A program made the translations under genes and the position numbers. Below, piece by piece: positions 8,934 to 17,704 of a stretch of DNA of 64,000 nucleotides. Under the pieces are notes generated by a model. That model was not told the DNA's origin and did not search any database. It saw only the letters and a program-made list of their open reading frames with translations. Positions within the stretch are counted from its first letter, which is position 1. Every line of letters starts with the position of its first letter. Where the stretch lies: assembly GCF_019396385.1 (NCBI RefSeq), contig NZ_JAHKRN010000005.1, forward strand, positions 248,001 to 312,000. Reading direction: 5' to 3'. The stretch is from Nonomuraea harbinensis (GTDB lineage: Bacteria; Actinomycetota; Actinomycetes; Streptosporangiales; Streptosporangiaceae).

Positions 8934-10529
8934 CTATGCCTGCTCGGCGGCGGCCGCGCCGGCGCGCAGGAAGCAGAGGCGGGTCAGCTCGTCCTCGTCG
9001 AAACCGTCGCCGTTGTCGAACTGCACCGTGGCGCGGCCCTCGACCATGACCACGATGCGGTCGCAGTACTCCAGCTCGGCCAGCTCGGAGGAGACGTAGA
9101 CGACGCCGACGCCCTGGTCGGCGAGGCCGCGCACCATCTGCTGGAAGTCGTAACGGGCGCCGACGTCCACGCCCCGGGTGGGCTCGTCCAGCAGGAGCAG
9201 GCGCAGCCCGTCGACGGTCGCCCGGCCGAGCACCACCTTCTGCTGGTTGCCGCCGCTGAGCGACATGATCGAGTCGTTCAGCGACCGCGCCTTGAGCCGC
9301 AGCGACTCGGCGAGCCGCTGGGCCGACTCCCGGTAGCGGGACCGCCTGCTCAGGATGCCTCCCGGTCCGCCGCCCAGCGTGCGGAAACGGGAGCTGGAGA
9401 AGTTGAACACGATGTCCCGCTGGGTGAAGATCGCCTGGGCCAGGCGTTCCTCCGGCACCAGGACGACGCCCTGCTTCAGCGCCCTGGCCGGGTCGCGGGG
9501 CTGGTAGGCCCGGCCGCCGAGGCTGATCTCGCCGGACACGACCCGGCGGAGCCCGACCAGCGCCTCCAGCACCTCGGTCCGGCCGGCGCCGACGAGGCCC
9601 GCGATGCCGACGATCTCGCCGGGGTTCACCTCGAACGAGACGTCGTCCACGCGGTTCTGCAGCCGGAGACCGCTGACCGAGAGCAGCGGCCCGTCAGGGC
9701 TCGCGCTCTTCTTGACCGAGGCGGCCGGGGCCGTCGTGGTGCGTTCGGCGCGGCGCCGGTCACCGCCCGCGTCGTGGGCGATGAGATCGGCGAGCGCGTG
9801 CTCGTCGACGCCCTCCATCGGGCCGTCGTGCACCCGCTGGCCGTTGCGCAGCACGGTGATGGCGTCGCACAGCCGGCTGACCTCGCCCAGCCGGTGACTC
9901 ACGAAGATGACGCCCGCGCCGGCCTCGACGCGGCGGCGGATGATGGAGAACAGCCCGCTCACCTCCTTCGGGCCGAGCGAGGCGGTCGGCTCGTCGAGGA
10001 TGAGCAGGCGTCCGCTGCCGACCAGCGTCTTGGCCAGCGCCACGGTCGCCTGGTGGGCGGGGGACAGCTCGCGCATGACGGCGTCCAGCGAGATGTCCAG
10101 CCCCCATTCCTCGAACAGCTCCGTGTACGCGCGCTCGCGTTCCTTGGCGCCGGCCAGCTCGGGATGGAGGTAGCGGCCGAGGTGGAGGTTCTGGCGCACG
10201 CTGAGCGCCGGGACGATGGCGAGCTCCTGGTGGGCCAGGCGCACGCCGGCCGCCGCCGCCTCGCGGATGCTGCCGGGGCGGAACGGGGCGCCGTCGATGG
10301 CGAAGTCTCCCTCGTCCGGCTTGGCGAGGCCGGCGAGGATCTTCACCAGGGTGGACTTCCCGGCGCCGTTGGCGCCGAGCAGCCCGTGCACCTCCCCGCG
10401 CCCGACGGTGAGGTCGGCACCGCGCAAGGCCTGGACGAGGCCGTAGTTCTTCACCGCGCCCCGCACCGACAGCAGGGGCGCCGGATCGTCTCCGGCCGCC
10501 CGCGCGGCCGGATGCCCTGTCGCCATCAC
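8934..10529 (-). CDS. Ribose-type ABC transporter ATP-binding protein (two ABC modules)
   Basis: A 531-residue RbsA/XylG-like ATPase with two nucleotide-binding modules. The first has Walker A GANGAGKST near residue 53, an LSPAHQATVALAK signature and the Walker B stretch LLILDEPTASLG. The second has the degenerate Walker A GLVGAGRTEV usual in this family, the signature LSGGNQQKVVLGRA and LLLLDEPTRGVDVG. It energises sugar uptake in the cytoplasm. The start is a GTG-ATG pair, and either could serve; GGGAGG lies upstream. It sits 48 bases after the binding-protein gene in the same direction. Confidence 0.95.
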   Translation of the reverse strand: MMATGHPAARAAGDDPAPLLSVRGAVKNYGLVQALRGADLTVGRGEVHGLLGANGAGKSTLVKILAGLAKPDEGDFAIDGAPFRPGSIREAAAAGVRLAHQELAIVPALSVRQNLHLGRYLHPELAGAKERERAYTELFEEWGLDISLDAVMRELSPAHQATVALAKTLVGSGRLLILDEPTASLGPKEVSGLFSIIRRRVEAGAGVIFVSHRLGEVSRLCDAITVLRNGQRVHDGPMEGVDEHALADLIAHDAGGDRRRAERTTTAPAASVKKSASPDGPLLSVSGLRLQNRVDDVSFEVNPGEIVGIAGLVGAGRTEVLEALVGLRRVVSGEISLGGRAYQPRDPARALKQGVVLVPEERLAQAIFTQRDIVFNFSSSRFRTLGGGPGGILSRRSRYRESAQRLAESLRLKARSLNDSIMSLSGGNQQKVVLGRATVDGLRLLLLDEPTRGVDVGARYDFQQMVRGLADQGVGVVYVSSELAELEYCDRIVVMVEGRATVQFDNGDGFDEDELTRLCFLRAGAAAAEQA

Positions 10530-10577
10530 GTATGACTCGCCTCCCTCGTCAGGCCTTGGTGGTGGGTCCCGGTACCG

Positions 10578-11585
10578 CTAGCTGAGGAGATCCGGGTTCT
10601 CCTGGAGCGTCTGCTCGATGTTGTCCTTGGTCAGCAGGACGCTGGGCGCGGTGACGTCCTTGGGCTGCCACGAGCCGCCCGCGTCACGCCACTCCTTGAT
10701 CATTTCCACGATCTGCTCGCCGGCCTTGTCGACCTGGATCCACAGCACGCCGGTCGCGTAGCCGTCCTGGATGGCCTGGATCGCGGGCTTGGAGATGTCC
10801 CAGGTGTAGAGCGGGTAGGGGCCGCGGCCGGCCTGCTTCTCGGCGGACACCGCGCCGATGGCGGCCTCGGAGAAGCACGGCCAGATCATGAAGGTCGTCT
10901 GCCCGTCGTCGGGGTGCGCCTGCAGCCAGGCGGAGGTGGCCTCCTGGGCCGACTGCTCGCCGCCGGGGATCTTCACTTCCTGGCGGGTGACGTTGACGTT
11001 GGACAGCCCTTCGAGCTTGGCGTCGAGGTCCTCGGCCCTGGACCGGCACGGGGCGCCGGGGGTGTAGCGCAGCTGGAGCAGCTCGACCTTCGGCTTGTCC
11101 TTGATCGCCGCGATCACCTCGTCGTTGACGTTGGCCGCCGCGACGAGCTCGACCGCGCCGGCCTCTCCGCCGCCGGCCAGCCCGCCCGCGGTCGAGAAGA
11201 CCGGGATGTCGGCCGCCTTCGCGGCCGCGAGGCCGGCGGACAGCTGGTCGGGGGTGTAGGTCTGCACGATGATGGCGTTCACGCCGCTCTGCACGAGGTT
11301 CTGCATCGCGGAGATGGCCTTGGCGGGGTCGCCGTCGGAGTTGATCTCCGTGGTCTCCCAGCCGATGCTCTTCATCTTCTTCTGGGCGGCGGTGCGCTCG
11401 TTGAGCGCGGTGATCTGCGTCGCGTCGAGGGCGACGATGCCCACCTTGAACGGGTCGCCCTCCGCGGGCGTGCCCGCCTGGTCGGTGGAAGGGCTGGACC
11501 CGCATGCGGCGACCACGGCCGCCAGGGCGCCCATGGCGGCGAGCGCGCGGATCCTGCTGAACCGACGGGCCGACTGTGCGATCAC
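10578..11585 (-). CDS. Sugar ABC transporter substrate-binding lipoprotein
   Basis: A 335-residue periplasmic-binding-protein-like lipoprotein of the ribose/galactose type (Peripla_BP_4). The signal peptide begins at residue 1 and ends in a lipobox VVAAC with the lipid-bearing Cys near residue 29. The mature protein starts with a disordered SSPSTDQAGTPAEG linker and then the two-lobed domain. The GTG start at 11585-11583 follows AGGAG; the longer upstream frame overlaps other genes and is rejected. It is the first gene of the leftward catabolic operon and lies just downstream of an 18-base palindrome that could be its operator. The ligand is presumably an unusual mono-saccharide. Confidence 0.93.
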   Translation of the reverse strand: MIAQSARRFSRIRALAAMGALAAVVAACGSSPSTDQAGTPAEGDPFKVGIVALDATQITALNERTAAQKKMKSIGWETTEINSDGDPAKAISAMQNLVQSGVNAIIVQTYTPDQLSAGLAAAKAADIPVFSTAGGLAGGGEAGAVELVAAANVNDEVIAAIKDKPKVELLQLRYTPGAPCRSRAEDLDAKLEGLSNVNVTRQEVKIPGGEQSAQEATSAWLQAHPDDGQTTFMIWPCFSEAAIGAVSAEKQAGRGPYPLYTWDISKPAIQAIQDGYATGVLWIQVDKAGEQIVEMIKEWRDAGGSWQPKDVTAPSVLLTKDNIEQTLQENPDLLS

Positions 11586-11681
11586 GTCTTCTCCTGTCTT
11601 ATGGCGTCGTACGAAGAGATGCCGTCGCATTCGATCCCGACGTAGCGCTAAGCGGGACGTGGGCCGTTTGCTGGAGCCGTT

Positions 11682-11699
11682 TGTCCAACTCAGTGGACA
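11682..11699 (-). promoter_or_regulatory. Palindromic operator candidate upstream of the ABC importer operon
   Basis: TGTCCA-ACTCAG-TGGACA is a perfect 6+6 inverted repeat with a six-base spacer. It lies about 97 bases before the GTG of the binding-protein gene, in the only sizeable gap at the head of the operon. Size and symmetry suit a dimeric repressor or activator (IclR, LacI or GntR type). The regulator is not identified; the IclR gene at 16793 is the nearest candidate. Confidence 0.45.
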
Positions 11700-11725
11700 T
11701 ATGACATCAGAGTGGGAATGAGATT

Positions 11726-12820
11726 TCAAGGGTGTATATAGGGCAAGATATGGCGTTTGCGCAGGTGGGCGAGCCAGTACCGGAACGACTCCTCGGTGTC
11801 GAGGCAGTCGTGGAAGCCCGCCCGGCGCAGCTTGACGGTGCTCAGGAACTTCGGCGGCATCGGCTTCTCCGACCCGTACGCGAAGCACTTGTCCGCGTAG
11901 TGGTGGGACTCGCCGAGTAAGGCCGGCAGGGGCGTCGGGCGCAGCCCGTGCTCCCGCACGATCTCCTTCCACACGTGCTCGTGCCGGGGCAGGAAGTCCG
12001 CGAGCGCCCGGGGTGTGTCGGCCGCCGGCTCCATGCCGAGCTCCGCCGCGATGGCGGGCCACAGGTCCCGCCACTCGAAGACGTCGCCGTTCGTGATGTT
12101 GAAGGTCTCTCCCCGGGCGGCGGGCGACGAGCGGGCCCACGACAGCGCCGCGGCCACGATCCGCGCGTCGACCGCCTCCCAGACGTAGGACCGCCCGCCG
12201 GGGAAGCCGAACGGGAGGCCGAGTCTCGCGCAGAGCGCCGCGTAGACGCCGATGACGGGGACCACGTTCATCGCCGAGCCGGTGGCTCCGCCGACCAGCA
12301 TCTGGGGGCGGAAGATCGTGAGGTCGAAGCCGTGCCGGTCGGCCGCCTGCCTGAGGTAGTCCTCCTGCAGCCAGTAGAAGTTCGGATGGGGGTCGCGCGG
12401 CTCCCGCTCGCGTGACGGGATCCGGCGGGGCGGGTGGACGTGGCCGCCGTACGCCTTGGCGCCCTGCATGAGGCTGACGTGGCGCAGGACCGGCCGGGGC
12501 GCGCCGACCAGCGCTTCGACGAGGTTCGTGAGCATGGCCAGGTTGGTGCGCATCTGGTCTTCCTGCAGCCACCCGGCCACGAGCCCAGGCTTCTCGAACA
12601 GCGCCGCGTAGACGACGTGCGTCACGCCGGCCAGCCGCCCCAGGACGTCCCGGCACGCGGCTGCGTCCGTCAGGTCCACGGCGACGTGCCGGAGCCGGGG
12701 GTGGGGAGCCACGTCGGGAGGCCGCCGCGACAGGGCGACGACGTCGGTCCCGTCGGCCAGGAAGCGTTCGACCGCGGCCTGGCCGATGACGCCAGAGGCG
12801 CCCGCCACCAGGACGGTCAT
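11726..12820 (-). CDS. PRISE-type SDR (progesterone 5-beta-reductase/iridoid synthase-like)
   Basis: A 364-residue atypical SDR. The N-terminal Rossmann loop is GASGVIGQAA. Instead of YxxxK it carries the two motifs of the plant P5-beta-R/iridoid-synthase (PRISE) group: a lysine in SLMQGAKAYGG and a tyrosine in PNFYWLQEDYL. The YVWEAVDARIVAAALSWA region is also typical. Plant relatives reduce activated enones with NADPH; bacterial relatives are mostly annotated only as NAD-dependent epimerases. The ATG at 12820-12818 overlaps the stop of the alcohol dehydrogenase by four bases. The job may be carbonyl or enone reduction in the sugar-type pathway. The assignment rests on motifs alone. Confidence 0.85.
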   Translation of the reverse strand: MTVLVAGASGVIGQAAVERFLADGTDVVALSRRPPDVAPHPRLRHVAVDLTDAAACRDVLGRLAGVTHVVYAALFEKPGLVAGWLQEDQMRTNLAMLTNLVEALVGAPRPVLRHVSLMQGAKAYGGHVHPPRRIPSREREPRDPHPNFYWLQEDYLRQAADRHGFDLTIFRPQMLVGGATGSAMNVVPVIGVYAALCARLGLPFGFPGGRSYVWEAVDARIVAAALSWARSSPAARGETFNITNGDVFEWRDLWPAIAAELGMEPAADTPRALADFLPRHEHVWKEIVREHGLRPTPLPALLGESHHYADKCFAYGSEKPMPPKFLSTVKLRRAGFHDCLDTEESFRYWLAHLRKRHILPYIHP

Positions 12821-13836
12821 GACGCGTCCCCCGCCGCGATCAGGGTCTTCATCAGCCCCGCGGGCCCGTCGCCGAAGACGCGGCCGGGCGCCTCGCGCAC
12901 CGGCACCACGTCGCTGACCAGCGCTTCGAGAGGCAGCCCCGCCGTCCCCATGAGGTTGACGGCGCGGGCCATGTGGTCGCCGGTGTAGACGCGGGAGCCC
13001 ACCAGCGTCTGCTCCTTGAGCATCACCTGGGACATGGGCACCCGGGCCGGCCGGTCGGTGAGCGCGCCCACCAGGACGGTGCCGCGGGGCCTGGTGACCT
13101 CGGCCGCGGCCGCGTAGGAGGAGTCGGCCCCCGACACCTCGAAGCTCACGTCCACCCCGCCGGGCGCGCGGCTCTCGCACCAGGAGGCCACGTCGGCGCC
13201 GAGCGGGTCGGTGACGGTCATGCCGAGCTCCGCCAGCAGCTCCCGCCGGTCCGCGCGCGGCTCGGCCACCAGCACGGCGGAGGCGCCGGACAGCCGGGCG
13301 ACGAGGCCCAGGAGCGCGCCGATGGGCCCGCCGCCGAAGATCATGACGACGTCGCCGACCGCCACGCCGGCGCGGGAGACCATGTGGACCGCCACCGAGA
13401 GCGGCTCGGCGAGCGCCGCGACCCGCGGCGGGACGCCGTCCGGCAGCCGGTGCAGGCGGTCGGCCGCGACCACCACGTGGCTCGCCGCGCCGCCGTCGCG
13501 GTCGATGCCGTAGAGCCCGAGCGCCTCGCAGATGTGCCGGTGCCCGCGGCGGCAGGTGCGGCAGGTCCCGCAGCTGATGAGCGGCTCGACGGCGACCGGG
13601 TCGCCGGGCCGGAGCCCCGCCCGGCCGAGGTCGCCGCCGACGGCGCGCCCGGCCATCTCGTGACCGATCACCACCCCCGGCCGGACCCGTGCCAGGCCGC
13701 CGCGGACCAGGAGGTGATCGGTCCCGCAGACGCCGACGTGACCGACTTCCACGAGGACCTCGCCCGGACCCGGCTCGGGCTCGGGCACGTCGCGGATCTC
13801 GACCGCGCCGGGACCGGCGTAGACCAGCGCCTCCAT
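12817..13836 (-). CDS. Zinc-dependent alcohol dehydrogenase
   Basis: A 339-residue medium-chain dehydrogenase. The catalytic zinc region is GVCGTDHLL with GHEMAG. The structural zinc loop has four cysteines (ISCGTCRTCRRGHRHIC, about residues 85-101), and GGGPIGALLGLVARLSG is the NAD-binding loop. This pattern is shared by sorbitol, threonine and other polyol dehydrogenases, which fits oxidation of a sugar alcohol. The start at 13836-13834 was preferred over an ATG 15 codons upstream because GGAAGGAACGCC directly precedes it. It is the first gene of a two-gene leftward operon, divergent from the transketolase operon. Confidence 0.92.
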   Translation of the reverse strand: MEALVYAGPGAVEIRDVPEPEPGPGEVLVEVGHVGVCGTDHLLVRGGLARVRPGVVIGHEMAGRAVGGDLGRAGLRPGDPVAVEPLISCGTCRTCRRGHRHICEALGLYGIDRDGGAASHVVVAADRLHRLPDGVPPRVAALAEPLSVAVHMVSRAGVAVGDVVMIFGGGPIGALLGLVARLSGASAVLVAEPRADRRELLAELGMTVTDPLGADVASWCESRAPGGVDVSFEVSGADSSYAAAAEVTRPRGTVLVGALTDRPARVPMSQVMLKEQTLVGSRVYTGDHMARAVNLMGTAGLPLEALVSDVVPVREAPGRVFGDGPAGLMKTLIAAGDAS

Positions 13837-13894
13837 GGCGTTCCTTCCGTTGGGTCGGGGCGATGACGAGCAGCGTGGCAACCAGAACGGGCGA

Positions 13895-13999
13895 TGTCAA
13901 TGAGTAGGACACACATTCGTTGAATGAGACAGAGTTGTTGTCTGCTCTCACAGCTTGAGAGTATGTGTCATTGACTGAGTCTTGTACATCGTTCATAGT
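13895..13999. promoter_or_regulatory. Divergent promoter region with nested inverted repeats
   Basis: Rightward, TTGACT (13971-13976) and CATAGT (13994-13999) are 17 bases apart and would serve the transketolase operon. Leftward, a perfect TTGACA (13900-13895) would serve the alcohol dehydrogenase; its -10 is weak. The two -35 elements sit in an inverted pair, GTCAATGA (13896-13903) and TCATTGAC (13968-13975). Between them lie ATTC-GTT-GAAT (13915-13925) and CTCTCA-CAGCT-TGAGAG (13945-13961), both perfect palindromes suited to a dimeric regulator. The IclR protein encoded at 16793 is the obvious candidate. Confidence 0.6.
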
Positions 14000-14064
14000 G
14001 GGACCAGGCAGCTCTGGATGGCTAGGCCGCCGATGGTCTGACCTCATGAAAAGGAATCGACTGC

Positions 14065-14925
14065 ATGCCCGCAAGTGAAGGCGCGTCCCTCACGACCTCA
14101 TCGGAGGTGGTCGAGCGGATCCGCGAGCGCGCCCAGTTCGTCCGCCTCGAGACCGTCCGCCTGATCTCGATCGCGAAGACGGGTCACTACTCGTCGACGT
14201 TCTCGTGCGCGGAGATCCTCGCGACCTTGTACTACGGGGTGCTGCGCCTGCGCCACGGAGACCCTCAGTGGCCGGATCGCGACCGTTTCGTCATGGGCAA
14301 GGGCCATGCCGCCGTCGGGCTCTACCCGATCCTGGCCGACCACGGGTTCTTCGACCCCGAGCTGCTCGACGGCTACACGCGCCTCGGCAACCCGCTCGGC
14401 GACCACCCGGACATGACCAAGGTCCCGGGCTGCGACTTCAGCTCGGGCTCGCTCGGCCACAACCTCTCCGTCGGGCTCGGCATGGCGCTGGGCGCCCGGA
14501 TGACCGGGCGTGACTTCAACGTCTACGCCCTGCTCGGCGACGGCGAGCTGCACGAGGGCCAGATCTGGGAGGCCGCCGCGGCGGCCGGTCACTACGGCGT
14601 GGGCAACCTGGTCGCGATCGTCGACCGCAACGGCTACTGCCTCGACGGCAAGGTCGACGACATCATCACGATCGAGCCGCTCGCCGACCGCTGGCGGGCC
14701 TTCGGCTGGGACGTCGTGGAGGTCGACGGCCACGACGTGCCGGCGCTGCTCGACACCCTGCTGCGGCTCCGCGACGGCGCGCCGGCCAAGCCCACGGCCG
14801 TCATCGCGCACACCGTCAAGGGCAAGGGCGTCGGCTTCATGGAGCGCGACTTCGGCTGGCATCTGGGCTGGCTCGCCGAGCAGGACGAGGCCGCGGTCAT
14901 CCGGGAACTGAAGGACGAGAAGTGA
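14065..14925 (+). CDS. Transketolase, N-terminal subunit
   Basis: A 286-residue thiamine-diphosphate-binding half of a two-subunit transketolase. The ThDP motif GDGELHEGQIWEAAAAAG begins near residue 158 and ends with VDRN. Substrate-facing histidines are in KGHAAVGLYP and SGSLGHNLSVGLG. Split enzymes of this kind occur in catabolic operons, for example apulose-4-phosphate and sulfofructose transketolases, as well as in general metabolism. AAGGA precedes the ATG. The partner subunit starts at the GTGA overlap of the stop codon, implying a stoichiometric complex. It probably moves a two-carbon ketol unit from a phosphorylated ketose made by the kinase at 6303. Confidence 0.93.
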   Translation: MPASEGASLTTSSEVVERIRERAQFVRLETVRLISIAKTGHYSSTFSCAEILATLYYGVLRLRHGDPQWPDRDRFVMGKGHAAVGLYPILADHGFFDPELLDGYTRLGNPLGDHPDMTKVPGCDFSSGSLGHNLSVGLGMALGARMTGRDFNVYALLGDGELHEGQIWEAAAAAGHYGVGNLVAIVDRNGYCLDGKVDDIITIEPLADRWRAFGWDVVEVDGHDVPALLDTLLRLRDGAPAKPTAVIAHTVKGKGVGFMERDFGWHLGWLAEQDEAAVIRELKDEK

Positions 14926-15968
14926 ACCTGAACACCGACAGCCTCGTCCCGCGCGGAGCCGATGGGCAGCCGCTCGCGGAGGGCTCCTGGCACATCCCCA
15001 GCATGCTGCTCAAGTCGCCGGGCCTGCTCGCGCTCGGAGAGCAGCTGGGCGCCCTGGTCGACGACGGCGAGCCGGTCGTCGTGCTCACGCCGGACCTGTC
15101 GTTCTCCAACGGCCTGTGGGCGTTCCACGAGCGCCATCCCGAGCGGTTCCTGCAGCTCGGGGTGAGCGAGCAGAACTCGGTGTCCGTCGCCGCCGGTCTG
15201 GCCACCACCGGGCTGCGGCCGTACGTCACCGGCTTCGCCTCGTTCCTGGCCCTGCTGTGCTGCGAGCAGATCCGCACCGACATCGCCTACACCCGGCAGC
15301 CGGTCCGGCTCATCGGCCACCACTCCGGCATCACCTTCGGCTTCTACGGCACCTCGCACCACGCGACGGAAGACATCGCGATCATGCGTACGATCGCGAA
15401 CATGACGGTCGTCGCGCCCGCCGACCACGTGGCGATGGGCGTGCTCCTGAAGGCGTACGCCGACCACCCGCTGCCGGTCTACTTCCGGATGGGCCGCGGC
15501 CGCGAGCCGATCGTGTACGAGCCGGACGACGAGCGGATCCGGCCGGGTCAGGCGATCGTGCACGCCACGGGCGACGACCTCACCATCATCGCCACCGGCA
15601 CGACGGTGCATCCGTCGCTGCTGGCGGCGGAGGAGCTGCGCGCCGAGGGCCACAGCGTCGGCGTGATCGACCTGCACACGATCAAGCCGCTGGACGAGGC
15701 CGCGGTCGTGGCCGCCGCCCAGGGGTCACGCGGGCTGATGACGGTCGAGGAGCACAACGTCTACGGCGGGCTCGGCGGCGCGGTCGCCGAGACGCTCACC
15801 GACCGCGGGATCGGCGTGCCCCTGCTGCGGCACGGCATCCGCGACGAGTACGCTCCCATCGGCCCGCCGACCCATCTCTACCGCCACTACCGTCTCGACG
15901 GGCCGGGCATCGCCGAAGAGGCCCGCGCGTTCCTGAAGTCGGGGAGGATGACCTCCGATGTCCGCTGA
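14922..15968 (+). CDS. Transketolase, C-terminal subunit
   Basis: A 348-residue pyrimidine-binding and C-terminal half of the split transketolase. The Pyr domain has the activating glutamate region [20 protein letters not shown] and [20 protein letters not shown]. The C-terminal domain shows the [12 protein letters not shown] strand and [13 protein letters not shown]. The GTG start overlaps the stop of the N-terminal subunit gene (GTGA). With its partner it forms a cytoplasmic ThDP enzyme moving two-carbon units between sugar phosphates. The N-terminal 40 residues ([20 protein letters not shown]) are longer than in many homologues. Confidence 0.92.
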   Translation: MNLNTDSLVPRGADGQPLAEGSWHIPSMLLKSPGLLALGEQLGALVDDGEPVVVLTPDLSFSNGLWAFHERHPERFLQLGVSEQNSVSVAAGLATTGLRPYVTGFASFLALLCCEQIRTDIAYTRQPVRLIGHHSGITFGFYGTSHHATEDIAIMRTIANMTVVAPADHVAMGVLLKAYADHPLPVYFRMGRGREPIVYEPDDERIRPGQAIVHATGDDLTIIATGTTVHPSLLAAEELRAEGHSVGVIDLHTIKPLDEAAVVAAAQGSRGLMTVEEHNVYGGLGGAVAETLTDRGIGVPLLRHGIRDEYAPIGPPTHLYRHYRLDGPGIAEEARAFLKSGRMTSDVR

Positions 15969-16752
15969 GACGGCTCGGCCCGTCGCCCTCGTCACCGGCG
16001 CCGCCCGCGGGCTGGGCGCCGCCATCGCGGTCAAGCTGGCCGCGGACGGCTTCGACCTCGTGATCGCCGACCTGAACGGCGAAGGCGCCGCCGCGGCTGC
16101 GGACGTGGTGGCGAAGGAAGGCGGCACGGCCGTCGGGGTGCACGCCGACGTCACCGACGACGACAGCGTCGGGCGGCTGCTGGAGGAGGTGCGCTCCCGC
16201 TTCGGGCGGCTGGACGCGCTGGTCAACAACGCCGGCGTGATCGCGCGGGCGGCGGCCGAGAGCTTCCCGACCGAGGGCTTCATGAAGGAGCTCGACGTCC
16301 ACCTCGGCGGCGCCATGCGCTGTTCCCGCGCGGCCTTCCCGCTGCTGGAGCGCAGTCCCCGGGCCGCGATCGTCAACCTGGCGTCGGTGGGGTCGACCTT
16401 CGGCCTGCCGCTGCGGCTCGCTTACACCACGGCCAAGACCGGCGTCTCGGGGCTCACCCGGGTGCTGGCGGTCGAGTGGGGCCGGCGCGGCATCCGGGTG
16501 AACGCGGTGGCGCCGGGCTACATGGACACGGACATGTTCCGCTCCGGGCTGGTCATGGGCGTCCTCGACGAGGAGACCCTGCTGCGGCGCACCCCGCTGG
16601 GCAGGTTCGGCAGGCCGGAGGAGGTCGCGGACGCCGTGGCCTTCCTGGTCTCCCCTCAGGCGGCGTTCGTCACCGGGGTGGTGCTGCCCGTCGACGGAGG
16701 CATCACGGTCGACGGGACCTTCCACCGGGAGGACGACTTTCCCGATCGTTGA
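15958..16752 (+). CDS. Short-chain dehydrogenase/reductase
   Basis: A 264-residue classical SDR of the FabG-like group, with [10 protein letters not shown] near residues 14-23, NNAGVI, catalytic Ser in [15 protein letters not shown] and PGYMDTDMF. It oxidises or reduces a hydroxyl or carbonyl of a small metabolite with NAD(P). Its ATG lies 11 bases inside the end of the transketolase C-subunit gene, so it is the third gene of that operon. The pairing suggests it makes or consumes the ketose used by the transketolase. Confidence 0.92.
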   Translation: MSAETARPVALVTGAARGLGAAIAVKLAADGFDLVIADLNGEGAAAAADVVAKEGGTAVGVHADVTDDDSVGRLLEEVRSRFGRLDALVNNAGVIARAAAESFPTEGFMKELDVHLGGAMRCSRAAFPLLERSPRAAIVNLASVGSTFGLPLRLAYTTAKTGVSGLTRVLAVEWGRRGIRVNAVAPGYMDTDMFRSGLVMGVLDEETLLRRTPLGRFGRPEEVADAVAFLVSPQAAFVTGVVLPVDGGITVDGTFHREDDFPDR

Positions 16753-16780
16753 TCCGACTATTGTCACGCGACCACCAAGA

Positions 16781-16786
16781 TAGGGT
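16781..16786 (+). promoter_or_regulatory. -10 element of a probable leaderless transcript for the IclR gene
   Basis: TAGGGT lies six bases before the ATG at 16793, the spacing expected when transcription begins at or next to the start codon. No ribosome-binding site is present. TTGTCA at 16761-16766 could be a -35, though the 14-base spacer is short. Leaderless mRNAs are common in actinomycetes. Confidence 0.4.
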
Positions 16787-16792
16787 TGTTCC

Positions 16793-17623
16793 ATGAGAGG
16801 ACAGGCTTCGCCAGGCACCCCCTCCACCAGTGACGGGGAGCCGGTCGGCCTGCTCGACAAGGCGTCCGCCATCCTGGAGATCCTCGCCCAGCGCGAGTGG
16901 GTCAGCGCGGCGGAGCTCGCCGAGACCCTGGGGGAGCCGCGCAGCACCATCCACCGGCTGCTGCGCAACCTCGCCTCCCTCGGCTGGGTCGAGTCAGGCA
17001 CCCGCGGTCAGTGGGGGATCGGCCTGCACCTGTTCCGTCTCGGCTCCGGCGCGGTCCGCCGGATGGACGCGCGCCGTGCCGCCATGCCGCACATGCAGCA
17101 CCTCCACGACGAGAGCGGCGAGACGGTCTTCCTGTGCATCCGGCGCGGTCTCGACGCCGTCTGCGTGGAGCGCCTCGACGGCCGCCGGGTGCAGAGCCTG
17201 GCCCTGCAGCTGGGCGGCTCGATGCCGCTCCACCTGGGCGCCGGGCCGATGGCGATCCTGGCGTTCTCTCCCGAGGACGTCTATCGGGAGTGGCTGCTCG
17301 ATTTCGCGGAGAACGGCTCGAAGGACGGGCCCACCGCGGCCGAGATCAACGAAGAGGTCAAGGTCACGCGCCAGCGCGGCTACGCCGTCTCCGACCAGAA
17401 CGTCACCCCGGGCATCGCCGCCGTCGGCGCCCCGGTGTTCAACTTCCGCAACGAGCTCGAGGGCGCCCTGTCCGTGAGCGGCCTGCGCGACGTCATACTC
17501 GACCCCGCCAACCGGCTGGCCGAGCTCACCGTCGAGGCCGCCGAGCGGGCGTCGCGAGACCTGGGCTGGGCCCGGCCCGCCGCCTGGTGGGGCAAGCCCC
17601 TGCCGTCCGACAACCACCGATAG
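16793..17623 (+). CDS. IclR-family transcriptional regulator
   Basis: A 276-residue regulator. A winged helix-turn-helix occupies about residues 20-80 (KASAILEILAQREWVSAAEL, with recognition helix PRSTIHRLLRNLASLGW). The GAF-like IclR effector domain occupies about 95-255, with MPHMQHLHDESGETVFLCI and GYAVSDQNVTPGIAAVGAPV. Such proteins bind DNA as dimers or tetramers and sense small carbon-source metabolites. It follows the transketolase-SDR operon by 40 bases. It is the natural controller of the palindromes at 13895-13999 and perhaps 11682-11699. Confidence 0.93.
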   Translation: MRGQASPGTPSTSDGEPVGLLDKASAILEILAQREWVSAAELAETLGEPRSTIHRLLRNLASLGWVESGTRGQWGIGLHLFRLGSGAVRRMDARRAAMPHMQHLHDESGETVFLCIRRGLDAVCVERLDGRRVQSLALQLGGSMPLHLGAGPMAILAFSPEDVYREWLLDFAENGSKDGPTAAEINEEVKVTRQRGYAVSDQNVTPGIAAVGAPVFNFRNELEGALSVSGLRDVILDPANRLAELTVEAAERASRDLGWARPAAWWGKPLPSDNHR

Positions 17624-17704
17624 CACGACCCTTCCGGCGCCGGCTCCCGTACGGGAGCACCGGCGGCGTTCCCGCCTGCGCCGATCGAGAAAGGACCGAC
17701 CATC

